A stretch of 64,000 bases of DNA from Flavobacterium sp. MFBS3-15 (GTDB taxonomy: Bacteria; Bacteroidota; Bacteroidia; Flavobacteriales; Flavobacteriaceae), in the NCBI RefSeq assembly GCF_026107645.2, contig NZ_JAPCHV010000002.1, positions 186,001 to 250,000 of the forward strand, given 5' to 3'. Both the position numbers and the translations under genes were made by a program. This document shows, one piece after another, positions 43,200 through 52,952 of the stretch; position 1 is the first letter of the stretch; each line of letters begins with the position of its first letter. Under the pieces are notes generated by a model, which worked only from the letters and a program-made list of their open reading frames with translations, did not search any database and was not told the origin of the DNA.

Positions 43200-44814
43200 T
43201 AGGCCTGTACTGTATTTTTAGTTTAAATCGTTGTATTTTTCCGGTCTCCGTTTTCGGTAATGCATCCATATAGCGTATCTCCCTTGGGTATTTATAGGGG
43301 GCCGCCACGTTCTTGAACCAGTCCTGTATCGCTTTGGTCAGGTCATCCGAAGCTTTTTCTTTGTCCTTCAACACCACGTAGGCGCACACCAACATCCCGC
43401 GGTTCTCGTCGGGAAGCCCTACAACAGCACATTCAGCTATGTCCGCATGCGCCAGCAGTACGCTTTCAACTTCGATGGCCGCAATGTTGTAGCCGGATGA
43501 GATGATCATGTCGTCACCGCGGGCCACGAACCAGAAATACCCGTCCTCATCCTTGCGGAAAATGTCGCCGGTGATGTTCCAGCCATTCTCTACATATTCC
43601 TTTTGCTTATCCGGGCTGTTCAGGTACTTGCAGCCGGTAATGCCGCGTACTGCAAGCCGTCCAGGACTGGCATCGGTAATTTCGTTGCCTTTGCTGTCCA
43701 CTATCTTTGCCTCATATCCCCGTATAGGCAATCCTGTAGCGCCCTTGCGCATGTTTTCATCGTTCGAAGATATAAAGATATGGAGTATTTCGGTGGAACC
43801 GATGCCATCGATGATTTTTAACCCTGTGGCTTCGTACCAGTCTTCCCATACTTTTAGCGGCAATGTTTCTCCCGCCGATACGCATTTGCGGAGCGAGGAA
43901 ATATCGAAGTCTTTTACTTTGGTAGTCAATATCCGCCATGCCGTTGGGGCAGTAAAGCAGATAGTTACCCTGTGTTCCTCAATAGCTTTCAGTAACAGGT
44001 CCGGCGATGGTTTTTCTATCAAAAATGTCGATGCCCCGTAATAGAACGGGAACAGCACCAATCCGCCCAACCCGAAGGTAAAGCCAAGTGGCGGGCTTCC
44101 TGTAAAGATGTCATCCGGTGTTGGCTGCAATGAATATTTAGGGAATGCCTCGCAGATAAGCAATATATCTTTATGGTAATGTGAGGTCATTTTCGGCTTG
44201 CCGGTGGTGCCCGATGTAAAGCCTATAATGGCTAACGAATCAGCTTTAGCAGGATAATTTTCAAAGGTCCTCGGCTTGTTGCCCATCAGCGTTTCCAGTT
44301 TCGAAATGTGCTGACCACAGCCGTCGAAAGTGATGATATGCTTCAGGAATGGCGAATCCACTTTGATCAGCGCTTCTTCCAGAGTGTAGTCGCAAAGGGC
44401 ATGCGATATTTCCGCACAATCGATCATTACGTTAAGTTCTTTTTCGCGCAATAGAGGCATGGTTGCCACTACAATGCCGCCCGCTTTCAGGATGCCGAAC
44501 CAACAGGCCACATACATCGGGTTATTTGCAGAGCGTATCAGTACGCGGTTGCCCGGTACAAAGTCAAGGTTTTCTTTTAATACATGGGCTATCTGGCTGG
44601 ACTTTTCATAAAGTTCCTGAAACGTCCAATTACCCTCAAACGTGTGAATTGCGATCCTGTCGCCATTGCCTTCGGCTATATGCCTGTCCAGCAGCTTTTC
44701 CACACAGTTCAAGTTGTCCGGGAACTCAAAATCCGAATGCCCGGTAAAGCATTCCGCCTGTAGCGAAGCGTGGGGCAGGTGGTCGTGCGCAAAATTATCT
44801 TCGTAATGTTTCAT
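43183..44814 (-). CDS. Aromatic acid-CoA ligase, benzoate-CoA ligase family
   Basis: 543 residues of an adenylate-forming enzyme. It has the phosphate loop IGFTSGTTGKPKMTSH, SPPLGFTFGLGGLVLFPF, GIGSTEILHIFISS, then NITGDIFRKDEDGYFWFVAR and the C-terminal lysine motif LPKTETGKIQRFKL. The benzoate-CoA-ligase-family layout fits 2-aminobenzoate- or salicylate-CoA ligases. It would activate the aromatic acid with ATP and CoA before 5-hydroxylation. It lies 13 bases after the fused monooxygenase gene. Confidence 0.88.
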   Translation of the reverse strand: MKHYEDNFAHDHLPHASLQAECFTGHSDFEFPDNLNCVEKLLDRHIAEGNGDRIAIHTFEGNWTFQELYEKSSQIAHVLKENLDFVPGNRVLIRSANNPMYVACWFGILKAGGIVVATMPLLREKELNVMIDCAEISHALCDYTLEEALIKVDSPFLKHIITFDGCGQHISKLETLMGNKPRTFENYPAKADSLAIIGFTSGTTGKPKMTSHYHKDILLICEAFPKYSLQPTPDDIFTGSPPLGFTFGLGGLVLFPFYYGASTFLIEKPSPDLLLKAIEEHRVTICFTAPTAWRILTTKVKDFDISSLRKCVSAGETLPLKVWEDWYEATGLKIIDGIGSTEILHIFISSNDENMRKGATGLPIRGYEAKIVDSKGNEITDASPGRLAVRGITGCKYLNSPDKQKEYVENGWNITGDIFRKDEDGYFWFVARGDDMIISSGYNIAAIEVESVLLAHADIAECAVVGLPDENRGMLVCAYVVLKDKEKASDDLTKAIQDWFKNVAAPYKYPREIRYMDALPKTETGKIQRFKLKIQYRPNGKSI

Positions 44815-44827
44815 TGCCGTAAGGTTA

Positions 44828-47140
44828 TTACTTTTTATGTGTCACAGGTTTCAACGCTCTCTTCATACCTTCCATAACTTTACGTTCGCCGCCCTTATAG
44901 GGGTAGAAATGCGACGCGGCCGACATGTATTGCTTCGGTATGCCAACCGAATCCAGGTCGTTTGCCCTATATTGCTCATACGCCTGTGCATTACGCACAA
45001 ACGATGGGTCAAGTAGTAATGTTTTGCCCAATGCTACAAGATCGGCGCGGCCATTTAGTAATATGGTATTTATTTGATCGATATCCTGTATGTAACCGGC
45101 TGTGATGGTTGGTACGTGCACAGTATTCCGCACCATATCGCTGAAAGGTGTTTGCCACATCCTGCCCACTGCGGGCTTTTGATGCGCAACGGTAAGCCCG
45201 GTGGAAACATTAATGATGTCTGCACCTGCTTTTTTAAAGGCTTCGGCAATTAGTACAACGTCATCATCGGTAATGCCCCCTTCTGCCCAGTCGGATGCCG
45301 AGATACGCACGCTCATCGGTTTTTCAGGAGGAAATGCCTCACGCATTGCTCTAAACACCCTTATAGGGAATTTCAGCCTGTTTTCTATACGTCCGCCAAA
45401 TTCATCTTCCCTTATATTCGTTAGTGGCGAAAGGAACGATGCGAGCAAAAAGCCGTGATGCGCCTGAAGCTCGATCATGTCAAATCCCGCTTCGTCGGCG
45501 TTTTTAGCGGCGTTCACAAACTCATCGGTGATGATGTCCATGTCCTCCTGGGTCATTTCATGCGGCTCAGCTATGCTATCGTTGAATGGGATAGGGGACG
45601 CTGATAGCAGCCCCCAGGCATCTTTCAAAGGTTCGTTACTGCCCTCCCAAGGGAATTGCATCGCACCTTTGCGGCCGGAGTGACCTATTTGCACCGCGAT
45701 TTTTGAGGCGCTGTTTTGGTGGATAAAATCGGTTATCCGTTTCCATGCAACTGTTTGTTCTGTAGACCATATACCGGGGCATCCTAAAGTAATTCTTCCG
45801 GTAGGGGAAATGGCTGTAGCTTCGGTAATTATCAAACCTACGCCGCCTATCGCTCTCGACCCGTAATGCATCAGATGCCAGTCGGATACGAGTCCTTCCT
45901 TTGCCGAATATTGCTCCATCGGGCTCATGACAATACGGTTGTCCAGCACCATCGAACGAAGTGAAAACGGCGTAAACGCAGCAGGCGTATCCGGTTTGTT
46001 GTCGGCTAAATGCGCATTGAATTCCGCCAGTACCTTTTGCGTGAACGACCTGTCGCGGAGGCCGAGGTTCTCAAACGTAACTTTTTTGGCACGTGTCATT
46101 ACACTAAAGGCAAACTGCTGGAACGGATGCTGTATGTGGCGGTCCATATGCTCAAACCAGTCAAGCGATACATTGGCCGCATGTTGTATCATTTCCACGC
46201 GGTTGCGGCGCAGCTTTTCATAATTCTCAAAAACAGCAGGCACATCGTCTTCATATTTTATAACTGAATCGGCGAGCGCAATTGCGCATTCCATCGCAAG
46301 TTTGGTTCCGGAACCGATGGAGTAGTGGGCTGTAGCCTTGGCATCGCCCAGCAATACTATTTTATTATGGCTCCATTTTTTATTAGTTATCGCAGGGAAC
46401 TGCCTCCAGTGCGAACGGTTGGATATCAGGCCGTGGCCGTCGAGCTCTTCTTTGAATAATTCAGACAATTTACTGATGGTATCTTCCTCATTCGTTACCG
46501 AGAATCCTGCTTTCTGCCAGGTTTCATCGGTAGTTTCAAATATCCAGGTACTCATGCCTTCCTCATACTGGTAAGTGTGCGCTACAAACGTCCCGAATGG
46601 AGTGGTCCTGAAGAAATAGGTAAACGCATCCAATGGGCGTCTAGAGCCCATCCATACAAAGCGGTTGCTTTTCATTTCGATGTTGGTGCCGAATTCCTGC
46701 TCAAAATGGCTGCGTACGCTGCTGTTAATGCCGTCAGCAGCTACGATAATGTCAGAATCTTTAAACTGGCTTAAATCATCTACGTTTGCTTCAAAATGCA
46801 GATTCACTCCTTCTTCCCGGGCACGTTGTTGTAGTAATTGAAGTAATGTCTTACGTGAACATCCACAAAAGCCGTTTCCGGTAATCCGCACCTTCTCACC
46901 GTCACGGGCTACGTCAAGCTCATCCCAATAGGCAAATTTGGTGCGTATCAGGTCGTACGACTGCGGGTCGCGGGTTAGGAACTCGCTCAGCGCTTCGTCT
47001 GAAAACACCACGCCAAACCCAAAGGAATCGTCGGCCCGGTTGCGTTCGAATACGTCAATGGCATAGTCAGGCTTTGCTTTTTTAAGCAGGATCGAAAAAT
47101 ACAATCCGCCGGGGCCGCCGCCTATTACTGTTATTTTCAT
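44828..47140 (-). CDS. Fused FAD monooxygenase / old-yellow-enzyme reductase (2-aminobenzoyl-CoA or salicylyl-CoA 5-hydroxylase type)
   Basis: 770 residues in two domains. Residues 1 to about 385 form a class-A flavin monooxygenase (ITVIGGGPGGLYFSILLKK, the DG-type VAADGINSSVRSHF, and GDAKATAHYSIGSG for FAD binding). Residues about 395-770 form an old-yellow-enzyme TIM barrel (RIVMSPMEQYSAKEGLVSDW, HSGRKGAMQFP, LQAHHGFLLASFLSP, FGGRIENRLKFP). This architecture is that of 2-aminobenzoyl-CoA monooxygenase/reductase and of proteins annotated as bifunctional salicylyl-CoA 5-hydroxylase. ATGA overlap with the upstream flavin reductase gene. Confidence 0.92.
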   Translation of the reverse strand: MKITVIGGGPGGLYFSILLKKAKPDYAIDVFERNRADDSFGFGVVFSDEALSEFLTRDPQSYDLIRTKFAYWDELDVARDGEKVRITGNGFCGCSRKTLLQLLQQRAREEGVNLHFEANVDDLSQFKDSDIIVAADGINSSVRSHFEQEFGTNIEMKSNRFVWMGSRRPLDAFTYFFRTTPFGTFVAHTYQYEEGMSTWIFETTDETWQKAGFSVTNEEDTISKLSELFKEELDGHGLISNRSHWRQFPAITNKKWSHNKIVLLGDAKATAHYSIGSGTKLAMECAIALADSVIKYEDDVPAVFENYEKLRRNRVEMIQHAANVSLDWFEHMDRHIQHPFQQFAFSVMTRAKKVTFENLGLRDRSFTQKVLAEFNAHLADNKPDTPAAFTPFSLRSMVLDNRIVMSPMEQYSAKEGLVSDWHLMHYGSRAIGGVGLIITEATAISPTGRITLGCPGIWSTEQTVAWKRITDFIHQNSASKIAVQIGHSGRKGAMQFPWEGSNEPLKDAWGLLSASPIPFNDSIAEPHEMTQEDMDIITDEFVNAAKNADEAGFDMIELQAHHGFLLASFLSPLTNIREDEFGGRIENRLKFPIRVFRAMREAFPPEKPMSVRISASDWAEGGITDDDVVLIAEAFKKAGADIINVSTGLTVAHQKPAVGRMWQTPFSDMVRNTVHVPTITAGYIQDIDQINTILLNGRADLVALGKTLLLDPSFVRNAQAYEQYRANDLDSVGIPKQYMSAASHFYPYKGGERKVMEGMKRALKPVTHKK

Positions 47141-47754
47141 TCTTTTATAAAAGGTCGTTTAAGGGAGAAAACCTCACCCAGTTTAGAATAATTAGAGCCT
47201 TCGAGGCGGGCTATAGGCTTATAGGTTTCCCGGTTAATCTTATAATCAGGCAGCAATACGCTTTCGTCCACATGAAACATCACGATCCGGCCTATCATTA
47301 TGGTTGCACCGCCGTCCTTATGGTCTTCAAGGCTGTAGTGATGTACGAGTTCGCATTCGAAATGTATAGGGCTTTCTGCTACGCGCGGGGCTTTTACTAA
47401 AACAGAAGGTTTAGCGGTTAGTCCGGCATACTCAAACTCATTCCCGTCGGGAGGGAGGTTAACAGAAGTGTTGTTCATCGCCTCCACTAATTCCTCGGTA
47501 GCCATATTCACTACAAACTGCTTTGTAGCCAGCACGTTATTCAGTGTGTCTTTATTGGTGTTGCCACTACGCACTGTAGAGAACATTACGTGCGGCGGGT
47601 CTTCGCCAACGGCATTGAAAAAGGAAAAAGGCGCAAGGTTGGTGATGCCGTCCTCACTTATGGATGATATCCATCCGATAGGGCGCGGAATCACAGCACC
47701 CGTCAGTATCTTGTATATATCTTTCTGGCTGGTTTGTGCCGGATCGATCTGCAT
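47137..47754 (-). CDS. Flavin reductase family protein (DIM6/NTAB type)
   Basis: About 205 residues from the ATG at 47754; an in-frame ATG at 47778 would add eight residues. It is an FMN-binding split-barrel flavin reductase: GAVIPRPIGWISSISEDGI, NLAPFSFFNAVGEDPPHVMF, then NTLNNVLATKQFVVN. It is the first gene of the leftward catabolic run and overlaps the monooxygenase gene by 4 bases. Could deliver reduced flavin to the hydroxylase, although class-A monooxygenases reduce their own FAD, so another flavin-dependent step is possible. Confidence 0.85.
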   Translation of the reverse strand: MQIDPAQTSQKDIYKILTGAVIPRPIGWISSISEDGITNLAPFSFFNAVGEDPPHVMFSTVRSGNTNKDTLNNVLATKQFVVNMATEELVEAMNNTSVNLPPDGNEFEYAGLTAKPSVLVKAPRVAESPIHFECELVHHYSLEDHKDGGATIMIGRIVMFHVDESVLLPDYKINRETYKPIARLEGSNYSKLGEVFSLKRPFIKE

Positions 47755-47944
47755 GGCTGTGTTGTTTAGTTTCCACAAATAAAAGAAAAATTATGGATTA
47801 GTTTTTATGATTTTTGTGATATGTTCAGGAATTGATTGAATTTTTAATTGCTGTGACAAAAAAGTATCAGATTTTATACATATAGTGTTTTTTAATTTCC
47901 AATAAGGCTTTTTATATTTATAAAAATTATTAACCGATAAATTT

Positions 47945-49420
47945 ATGGCAGGTAACTCAACCAAAGGCATTTGGAAAGTAATCACCGCTTCATCGCTGGG
48001 AACACTTATAGAATGGTATGATTTTTATATTTTCGGAAGCCTTGCAGTGGTTATTTCTACAAAGTTTTTCCCTGACGGCAACCCAACAGCGGCATTCCTT
48101 TCAACGCTGGCAACCTTTGCGGCCGGTTTTGTTGTAAGGCCCTTCGGAGCTTTGTTTTTTGGCCGTTTGGGTGATGTCATAGGCCGAAAATATACTTTTA
48201 TGGTTACCCTGCTGCTCATGGGAGGGGCTACCTTTCTTATCGGTTGTGTACCAACTTATGAAACTATAGGTTTTTTTGCCCCATTATTAGTATTGCTTTT
48301 GCGTTTGCTGCAGGGACTCGCGTTGGGCGGCGAATATGGCGGCGCGGCAACCTATGTGGCGGAACATTCGCCGAAAGGCAAGAGGGGGTATTGGACTTCT
48401 TGGATACAGACTACAGCTACTTTTGGCCTGTTTATATCCTTAATGGTGATATTGGCAACACGCGAATTACTATCTGCTGAAGAGTTTGATGAATGGGCAT
48501 GGCGCGTACCGTTCTGGATATCAATTTTAATGGTGTTGGTATCGTATGTGATACGCAAAAAAATGCATGAATCGCCTGAGTTTGCCAAAGCTAAGGCAGA
48601 AGGGAAAATAACAAAGAACCCGCTGAAGGAAAGCTTTGGGAACAAATACAACCTGAAATTTGTATTGCTGGCATTATTCGGTGCCGCAATGGGACAGGGG
48701 GTAGTGTGGTATACCGGGCAGTTTTATGCCATGAGTTTCATGAAAACAGTTATGCACGTTGAGTCTTCACAAGTGGATAGCCTGTTAGGAATAGCATTGC
48801 TATTCGGTACGCCATTTTTTGTCTTTTTCGGATGGCTGAGTGACAAGGTAGGGCGAAAGCCGATCATGATGCTTGGATTATTGCTGGCGATAATTTCTTA
48901 TAGATATTTATATACAGAAATGTACGAAACTGCTGATATTTCTTTAAAAATCGAAATGAGCAAAGATATTCGCCATAATCAAAATCAAATCGATTCTTAT
49001 ACAATTTATGAAGATGGGACAATAAAATATAATCGTAAAACAATTAATGAAAAGACAGGCAATGAGATTGTAGCTACCGTTATAAAAATTCCTCCTGATG
49101 ATTATTTTTACCTTACCTTCCTCGTTTTCATCCAGGTTATCTTTGTAACCATGGTCTATGGGCCCATTGCTGCCTTTCTTGTAGAAATGTTCCCGGTAAA
49201 GATTCGCTATACCTCCATGTCATTGCCTTACCATGTAGGGAACGGTATTTTTGGCGGATTGCTGCCCGCTATCTCTACGTACTTAGTCACCAATGCCGAA
49301 AAAAGCGGCAATCCCGAATTTTACCTGGAGGGTCTGTGGTACCCGATTATCATAGCGGGAATATGCTTTGTCATAGGGATGGTGTACCTCAAGTCAAAAA
49401 ATAATACAGAACATGATTAA
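47945..49420 (+). CDS. MFS transporter, metabolite:H+ symporter (MHS) family
   Basis: 491 residues. It has the MHS hallmark start ASSLGTLIEWYDFYIFGSLA, the loop 2-3 motif GRLGDVIGRKYTFM, GLALGGEYGGAATYVAEH, and the second-half loop GWLSDKVGRKPIMM. About 50 residues (near 325-375) interrupt the usual short loop between helices 8 and 9 with a hydrophilic, Asn/Ile/Lys-rich segment. Divergent from the catabolic run by 190 bases, so most likely it imports the aromatic acid that the run degrades. Relatives carry shikimate, 2-oxoglutarate or aromatic acids. Confidence 0.88.
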   Translation: MAGNSTKGIWKVITASSLGTLIEWYDFYIFGSLAVVISTKFFPDGNPTAAFLSTLATFAAGFVVRPFGALFFGRLGDVIGRKYTFMVTLLLMGGATFLIGCVPTYETIGFFAPLLVLLLRLLQGLALGGEYGGAATYVAEHSPKGKRGYWTSWIQTTATFGLFISLMVILATRELLSAEEFDEWAWRVPFWISILMVLVSYVIRKKMHESPEFAKAKAEGKITKNPLKESFGNKYNLKFVLLALFGAAMGQGVVWYTGQFYAMSFMKTVMHVESSQVDSLLGIALLFGTPFFVFFGWLSDKVGRKPIMMLGLLLAIISYRYLYTEMYETADISLKIEMSKDIRHNQNQIDSYTIYEDGTIKYNRKTINEKTGNEIVATVIKIPPDDYFYLTFLVFIQVIFVTMVYGPIAAFLVEMFPVKIRYTSMSLPYHVGNGIFGGLLPAISTYLVTNAEKSGNPEFYLEGLWYPIIIAGICFVIGMVYLKSKNNTEHD

Positions 49421-49430
49421 AATCTGATTT

Positions 49431-49652
49431 ATGAAATTACTTAAAAGAATGCTCGGAATCGTATGGATTTGGCTGGCTGCTGCTGCTGCCTATTTCTGTA
49501 TTGTTGAATTTGGCCTCCCAAAGTTCGATACAGGCAGGCAGGATGACCTTGTTTTTGGCATCATCATACTTTTTGTACTGACACCTTTAATTGTCCTGGG
49601 GTTAGGCATATTTGGCTATTATGCCCTCAAAGGCGAATATGACAATGTTTAA
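49431..49652 (+). CDS. Small two-helix membrane protein linked to the transporter
   Basis: 73 residues with two membrane helices (MLGIVWIWLAAAAAYFCI and VFGIIILFVLTPLIVLGLGI) separated by an acidic/basic loop (LPKFDTGRQDDL). It follows the transporter stop by 10 bases and is probably co-transcribed and co-translated. Similar small proteins accompany MHS transporters in other Bacteroidota. Role unknown; an accessory subunit is an inference from position only. Confidence 0.75.
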   Translation: MKLLKRMLGIVWIWLAAAAAYFCIVEFGLPKFDTGRQDDLVFGIIILFVLTPLIVLGLGIFGYYALKGEYDNV

Positions 49653-49725
49653 CGTCAAAATATTTAAGAAAATTTACAATAATTTATAAAGGATTGTATC
49701 TTTACAATTCCAAAAAGCAAACACA

Positions 49726-51630
49726 ATGAGCTACTATCAGGTAAAAAGCCTAGAACAATACTTTAAGCATTATAACAAGTCTATTCGTGAGCCCCGTAAA
49801 TTTTGGGATAAAATAGCAGAAGAAAATTTTACATGGTACCAAAAGTGGGATAAGGTTGTAGAATTTGACATGCAGGAAGCCGAAGTAAAATGGTTTCTTA
49901 ATGCAAAAGTTAATATCGTAAAAAACTGTATCGACAGGCATCTGGCCAAAAGAGGAGATAAGACTGCAATCATTTTTGAGCCTAACAGCCCTGAAGACGC
50001 ACAGCATATCAGTTATAACGAACTTTATGACCGTGTATGCAAGATGGCAAACGTACTGCGTGAACAAGGGGTAAAAAAAGGAGACAGGGTATGTATATAC
50101 CTGCCCATGATTCCGGAACTGGCTATTGCGGTTCTTGCCTGCGCACGCATAGGCGCAGTACATTCGGTGGTATTTGCAGGATTTTCTGCTTCGGCTGTTA
50201 CAGCCAGGATACAGGATTCGCAGTGTTCTATGGTAATAACATCCGATGGAGGCTATAGAGGGAGTAAAACCATTGATCTCAAAGGTATAGTTGATGAAGC
50301 GCTTGAAAAATGCCTTTCGGTGAAACAAGTACTTGTTGTTAAGCGTACAGGGTCTGCCGTTACAATGAAAGAAGGCCGCGACCAATGGCTCCAGCCGCTT
50401 CTTGATGAAGCCCAAGCCAACAATGTGGCCGAGATCATGGATGCCGAAGATCCGTTATTCATACTATATACTTCCGGGTCAACCGGCAAGCCTAAGGGAA
50501 TGCTTCACACCACTGCCGGCTATATGGTATACAGCGCCTATACGTTTAAGAATATATTTGCTTACGAAGAGAATGATGTGTTTTGGTGTACTGCCGACAT
50601 CGGGTGGATTACCGGACATTCTTATATATTATACGGCCCGCTATTGAACGGTGCGACTACCGTAATTTTTGAGGGCGTTCCATCATACCCTGACTTTGGC
50701 CGTTTTTGGGAAGTAATAGACAAACATAAAGTAACACAGTTTTATACGGCACCAACGGCTATCCGTTCGCTTGCTAAAGAAAACTGGGAATGGGTAGACA
50801 AACACAATCTTTCGTCACTAAAGATAATTGGTTCTGTTGGCGAACCGATAAACGAGGAGGCATGGCACTGGTATAACGACCACGTTGGTAAAAAGAAATC
50901 GCCTGTTGTAGATACATGGTGGCAAACAGAAACTGGCGGAATAATGATATCGCCGATACCATTCGTTACCCCTACAAAACCAACTTATGCTACACTGCCT
51001 TTACCAGGTGTACAGCCTGTGCTAATGGATGAGAAACGTAACGAAATTGAAGGCAACCAGGTGGTTGGCAGTCTTTGCATCAAGTTTCCGTGGCCTGGCA
51101 TGGCACGCACCATATGGGGTGACCACCAGCGCTTTAAGGAAACATATTTCTCTACTTTCCCGGGCAAGTATTTTACCGGAGATGGTGCGCTTCGTGATGA
51201 AGTGGGCTACTATCGCATTACCGGAAGGGTAGATGATGTGGTCATTGTATCGGGCCACAACCTTGGTACTGCACCTATAGAAGATGCTATTAATGAGCAT
51301 CCTGCTGTAGCCGAATCGGCAATTGTAGGCTTCCCGCATGACGTTAAAGGCAATGCCCTTTATGGCTTCATCATATTAAAAGAAACCGGAGAGGGCAGGG
51401 ACAGGGATAATCTTAGCAGGGAGATCAATGAGCATATTTCAAGCCACATCGGGCCTATTGCCAAGCTGGATAAGATACAGTTTGTATCCGGTTTGCCAAA
51501 GACGCGTTCAGGCAAGATTATGCGAAGGATATTGAGAAAGATCGCAGAAGGTGATTTTTCCAACTTTGGTGACACTTCTACATTACTCAATCCTGAGATT
51601 GTAGATCAAATCAAGGAAGCCAGAGTCTAG
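49726..51630 (+). CDS. acs: Acetyl-CoA synthetase
   Basis: 634 residues, the usual Acs length. It has the N-terminal ACAS region (YYQVKSLEQYFKHYNKSI), the phosphate loop ILYTSGSTGKPKGMLHT, WWQTETGGIMISP, YFTGDGALRDEVGYYRITGR, and the regulatory lysine motif LPKTRSGKIMRR, whose lysine is acetylated in many bacteria. It makes acetyl-CoA from acetate with ATP. Its own AT-rich 70-base upstream region separates it from the transporter pair. Confidence 0.95.
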   Translation: MSYYQVKSLEQYFKHYNKSIREPRKFWDKIAEENFTWYQKWDKVVEFDMQEAEVKWFLNAKVNIVKNCIDRHLAKRGDKTAIIFEPNSPEDAQHISYNELYDRVCKMANVLREQGVKKGDRVCIYLPMIPELAIAVLACARIGAVHSVVFAGFSASAVTARIQDSQCSMVITSDGGYRGSKTIDLKGIVDEALEKCLSVKQVLVVKRTGSAVTMKEGRDQWLQPLLDEAQANNVAEIMDAEDPLFILYTSGSTGKPKGMLHTTAGYMVYSAYTFKNIFAYEENDVFWCTADIGWITGHSYILYGPLLNGATTVIFEGVPSYPDFGRFWEVIDKHKVTQFYTAPTAIRSLAKENWEWVDKHNLSSLKIIGSVGEPINEEAWHWYNDHVGKKKSPVVDTWWQTETGGIMISPIPFVTPTKPTYATLPLPGVQPVLMDEKRNEIEGNQVVGSLCIKFPWPGMARTIWGDHQRFKETYFSTFPGKYFTGDGALRDEVGYYRITGRVDDVVIVSGHNLGTAPIEDAINEHPAVAESAIVGFPHDVKGNALYGFIILKETGEGRDRDNLSREINEHISSHIGPIAKLDKIQFVSGLPKTRSGKIMRRILRKIAEGDFSNFGDTSTLLNPEIVDQIKEARV

Positions 51631-51725
51631 CAACTGTTATGTCAATAATAAGAAATGGCTTTTGGACTTTATGTTCGAAGCCTTTTTTTTTCTTCATAAT
51701 TTACATTAATAACAAAGTATTATGT

Positions 51726-52391
51726 ATGAAAGTATTATTTATTTTGATATTAGCTGTGTTGTTTTCTCCTAAACAAGGATATAGTCAAAAGGCATATAAA
51801 TTTGATTATGTACTTGAATATGAGTATGAGCATCCTGCGGATGACGGAAAGGTGCACGCTCATACGCATTACAGGTTTATCAATTCATCTGATAACAGCT
51901 ATATTTTACTCATAAATGTTGATGAAAAAGTCGTTTCCATGCGTTTGATTACAGAAGGCGGCCAGTTTTATCACAGTACAATCTCTGAAGAAGATTTTTT
52001 AGTTGAGGCAATCAGCCTGAGATGTCCCGCAACAGGCCATGTGACGGAAACAAAGCTAAATAATTATGCTGTTGTGCCAAAAAGCGATACGATAATTAAC
52101 AGCCGTTCATTCAGCAGGGTCGAATTATTGCCGGTTAATGAAAAGAAATTCAAAAAAGGAGAGCTGTCAGCAAGAGAAATTATTATGGATAATACTCTTG
52201 GCTTAAAATTTCCGTTTTTTACACCCGACGATACAGCACATCGGTTTTATAATGAAGGCGAGAAAATTCCTAATGGACTTTTAAAAGAATCTGTTGTTAC
52301 TGACTTTGAAGGGAATATAACAGGCCGTACCCGGCTCATTCAATATATCCCTTTGAAAAAGATGATTATGGTAGATAAAAATTGTAAATAA
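51726..52391 (+). CDS. Hypothetical exported protein
   Basis: 221 residues from the ATG at 51726, where a signal peptide begins (MKVLFILILAVLFSP..YSQ); the longer open frame starting at 51639 has an unlikely leader. The mature part opens with YKFDYVLEYEYEHPADDGKV, suggests a beta-rich secreted domain resembling outer-membrane-associated GLPGLI-type proteins, and ends with two Lys-rich segments. I do not recognise the family with confidence. It lies between acs and the phytochrome operon and has no obvious link to either. Confidence 0.65.
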   Translation: MKVLFILILAVLFSPKQGYSQKAYKFDYVLEYEYEHPADDGKVHAHTHYRFINSSDNSYILLINVDEKVVSMRLITEGGQFYHSTISEEDFLVEAISLRCPATGHVTETKLNNYAVVPKSDTIINSRSFSRVELLPVNEKKFKKGELSAREIIMDNTLGLKFPFFTPDDTAHRFYNEGEKIPNGLLKESVVTDFEGNITGRTRLIQYIPLKKMIMVDKNCK

Positions 52392-52471
52392 GATATAGAA
52401 TTTATGATTTAAACTATCCGTTAAAACTTTCATAATATTTCTTTTCTACCTGTTTTTATGGCAAAATTCAG

Positions 52472-52479
52472 TAATTTTG
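52472..52479 (+). promoter_or_regulatory. -7 element of the phytochrome operon promoter
   Basis: TAATTTTG is an exact TAnnTTTG element, 35 bases before the ATG of the response regulator. The -33 position shows only TGTTTTT, so this is a partial match. Confidence 0.45.
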
Positions 52480-52514
52480 ATATGATCTCCTTACGCTTAT
52501 AAAAAAGAAGACTT

Positions 52515-52943
52515 ATGAAAGCCGGATTCACAATTTTTTATACTGATGATGACCAGGATGATCTGGAATTTTTCAGGGAGATCATCGAGAGTATTGATGC
52601 CAACGTAAGTTTGGTAACCCATACTAACGGAGACCAGTTGCTTCATGCACTCAATAATCCGCCACCACAACCTCATCTTGTATTTTTGGATATTAATATG
52701 CCTGGAATGACCGGCTTTGAAGTGCTCAAAAAAGTACGTCAGTCGCATGATAGCCTGCCTGTAGTAATGTTTTCAACTTCGGGTGATGATGAAACCATAA
52801 ATAAGAGCAGGCAATTGGGCGCCAGCTATTATGTAACTAAATCAGGTATATTTGAACAGCTTAAAAAATCAATTGAACATGCTATTTCTATAAATTGGGG
52901 TAGTTTTATCCCAACTGAAAACAATTTTGTTTACAGCTACTAA
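52515..52943 (+). CDS. Single-domain response regulator (phytochrome-associated)
   Basis: 142 residues, one receiver domain and no output domain. The acidic pocket is TDDDQDD near residues 10-16, the phospho-acceptor is in LVFLDINMPG (about Asp60), the switch is FSTSG and the lysine YVTKSG. First gene of the operon with heme oxygenase and bacteriophytochrome, so it is the probable phosphate acceptor from the photoreceptor kinase, like Rcp1 in cyanobacteria. How its signal leaves is not visible; it may bind another protein. Confidence 0.88.
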   Translation: MKAGFTIFYTDDDQDDLEFFREIIESIDANVSLVTHTNGDQLLHALNNPPPQPHLVFLDINMPGMTGFEVLKKVRQSHDSLPVVMFSTSGDDETINKSRQLGASYYVTKSGIFEQLKKSIEHAISINWGSFIPTENNFVYSY

Positions 52944-52952
52944 TCTTTTATA

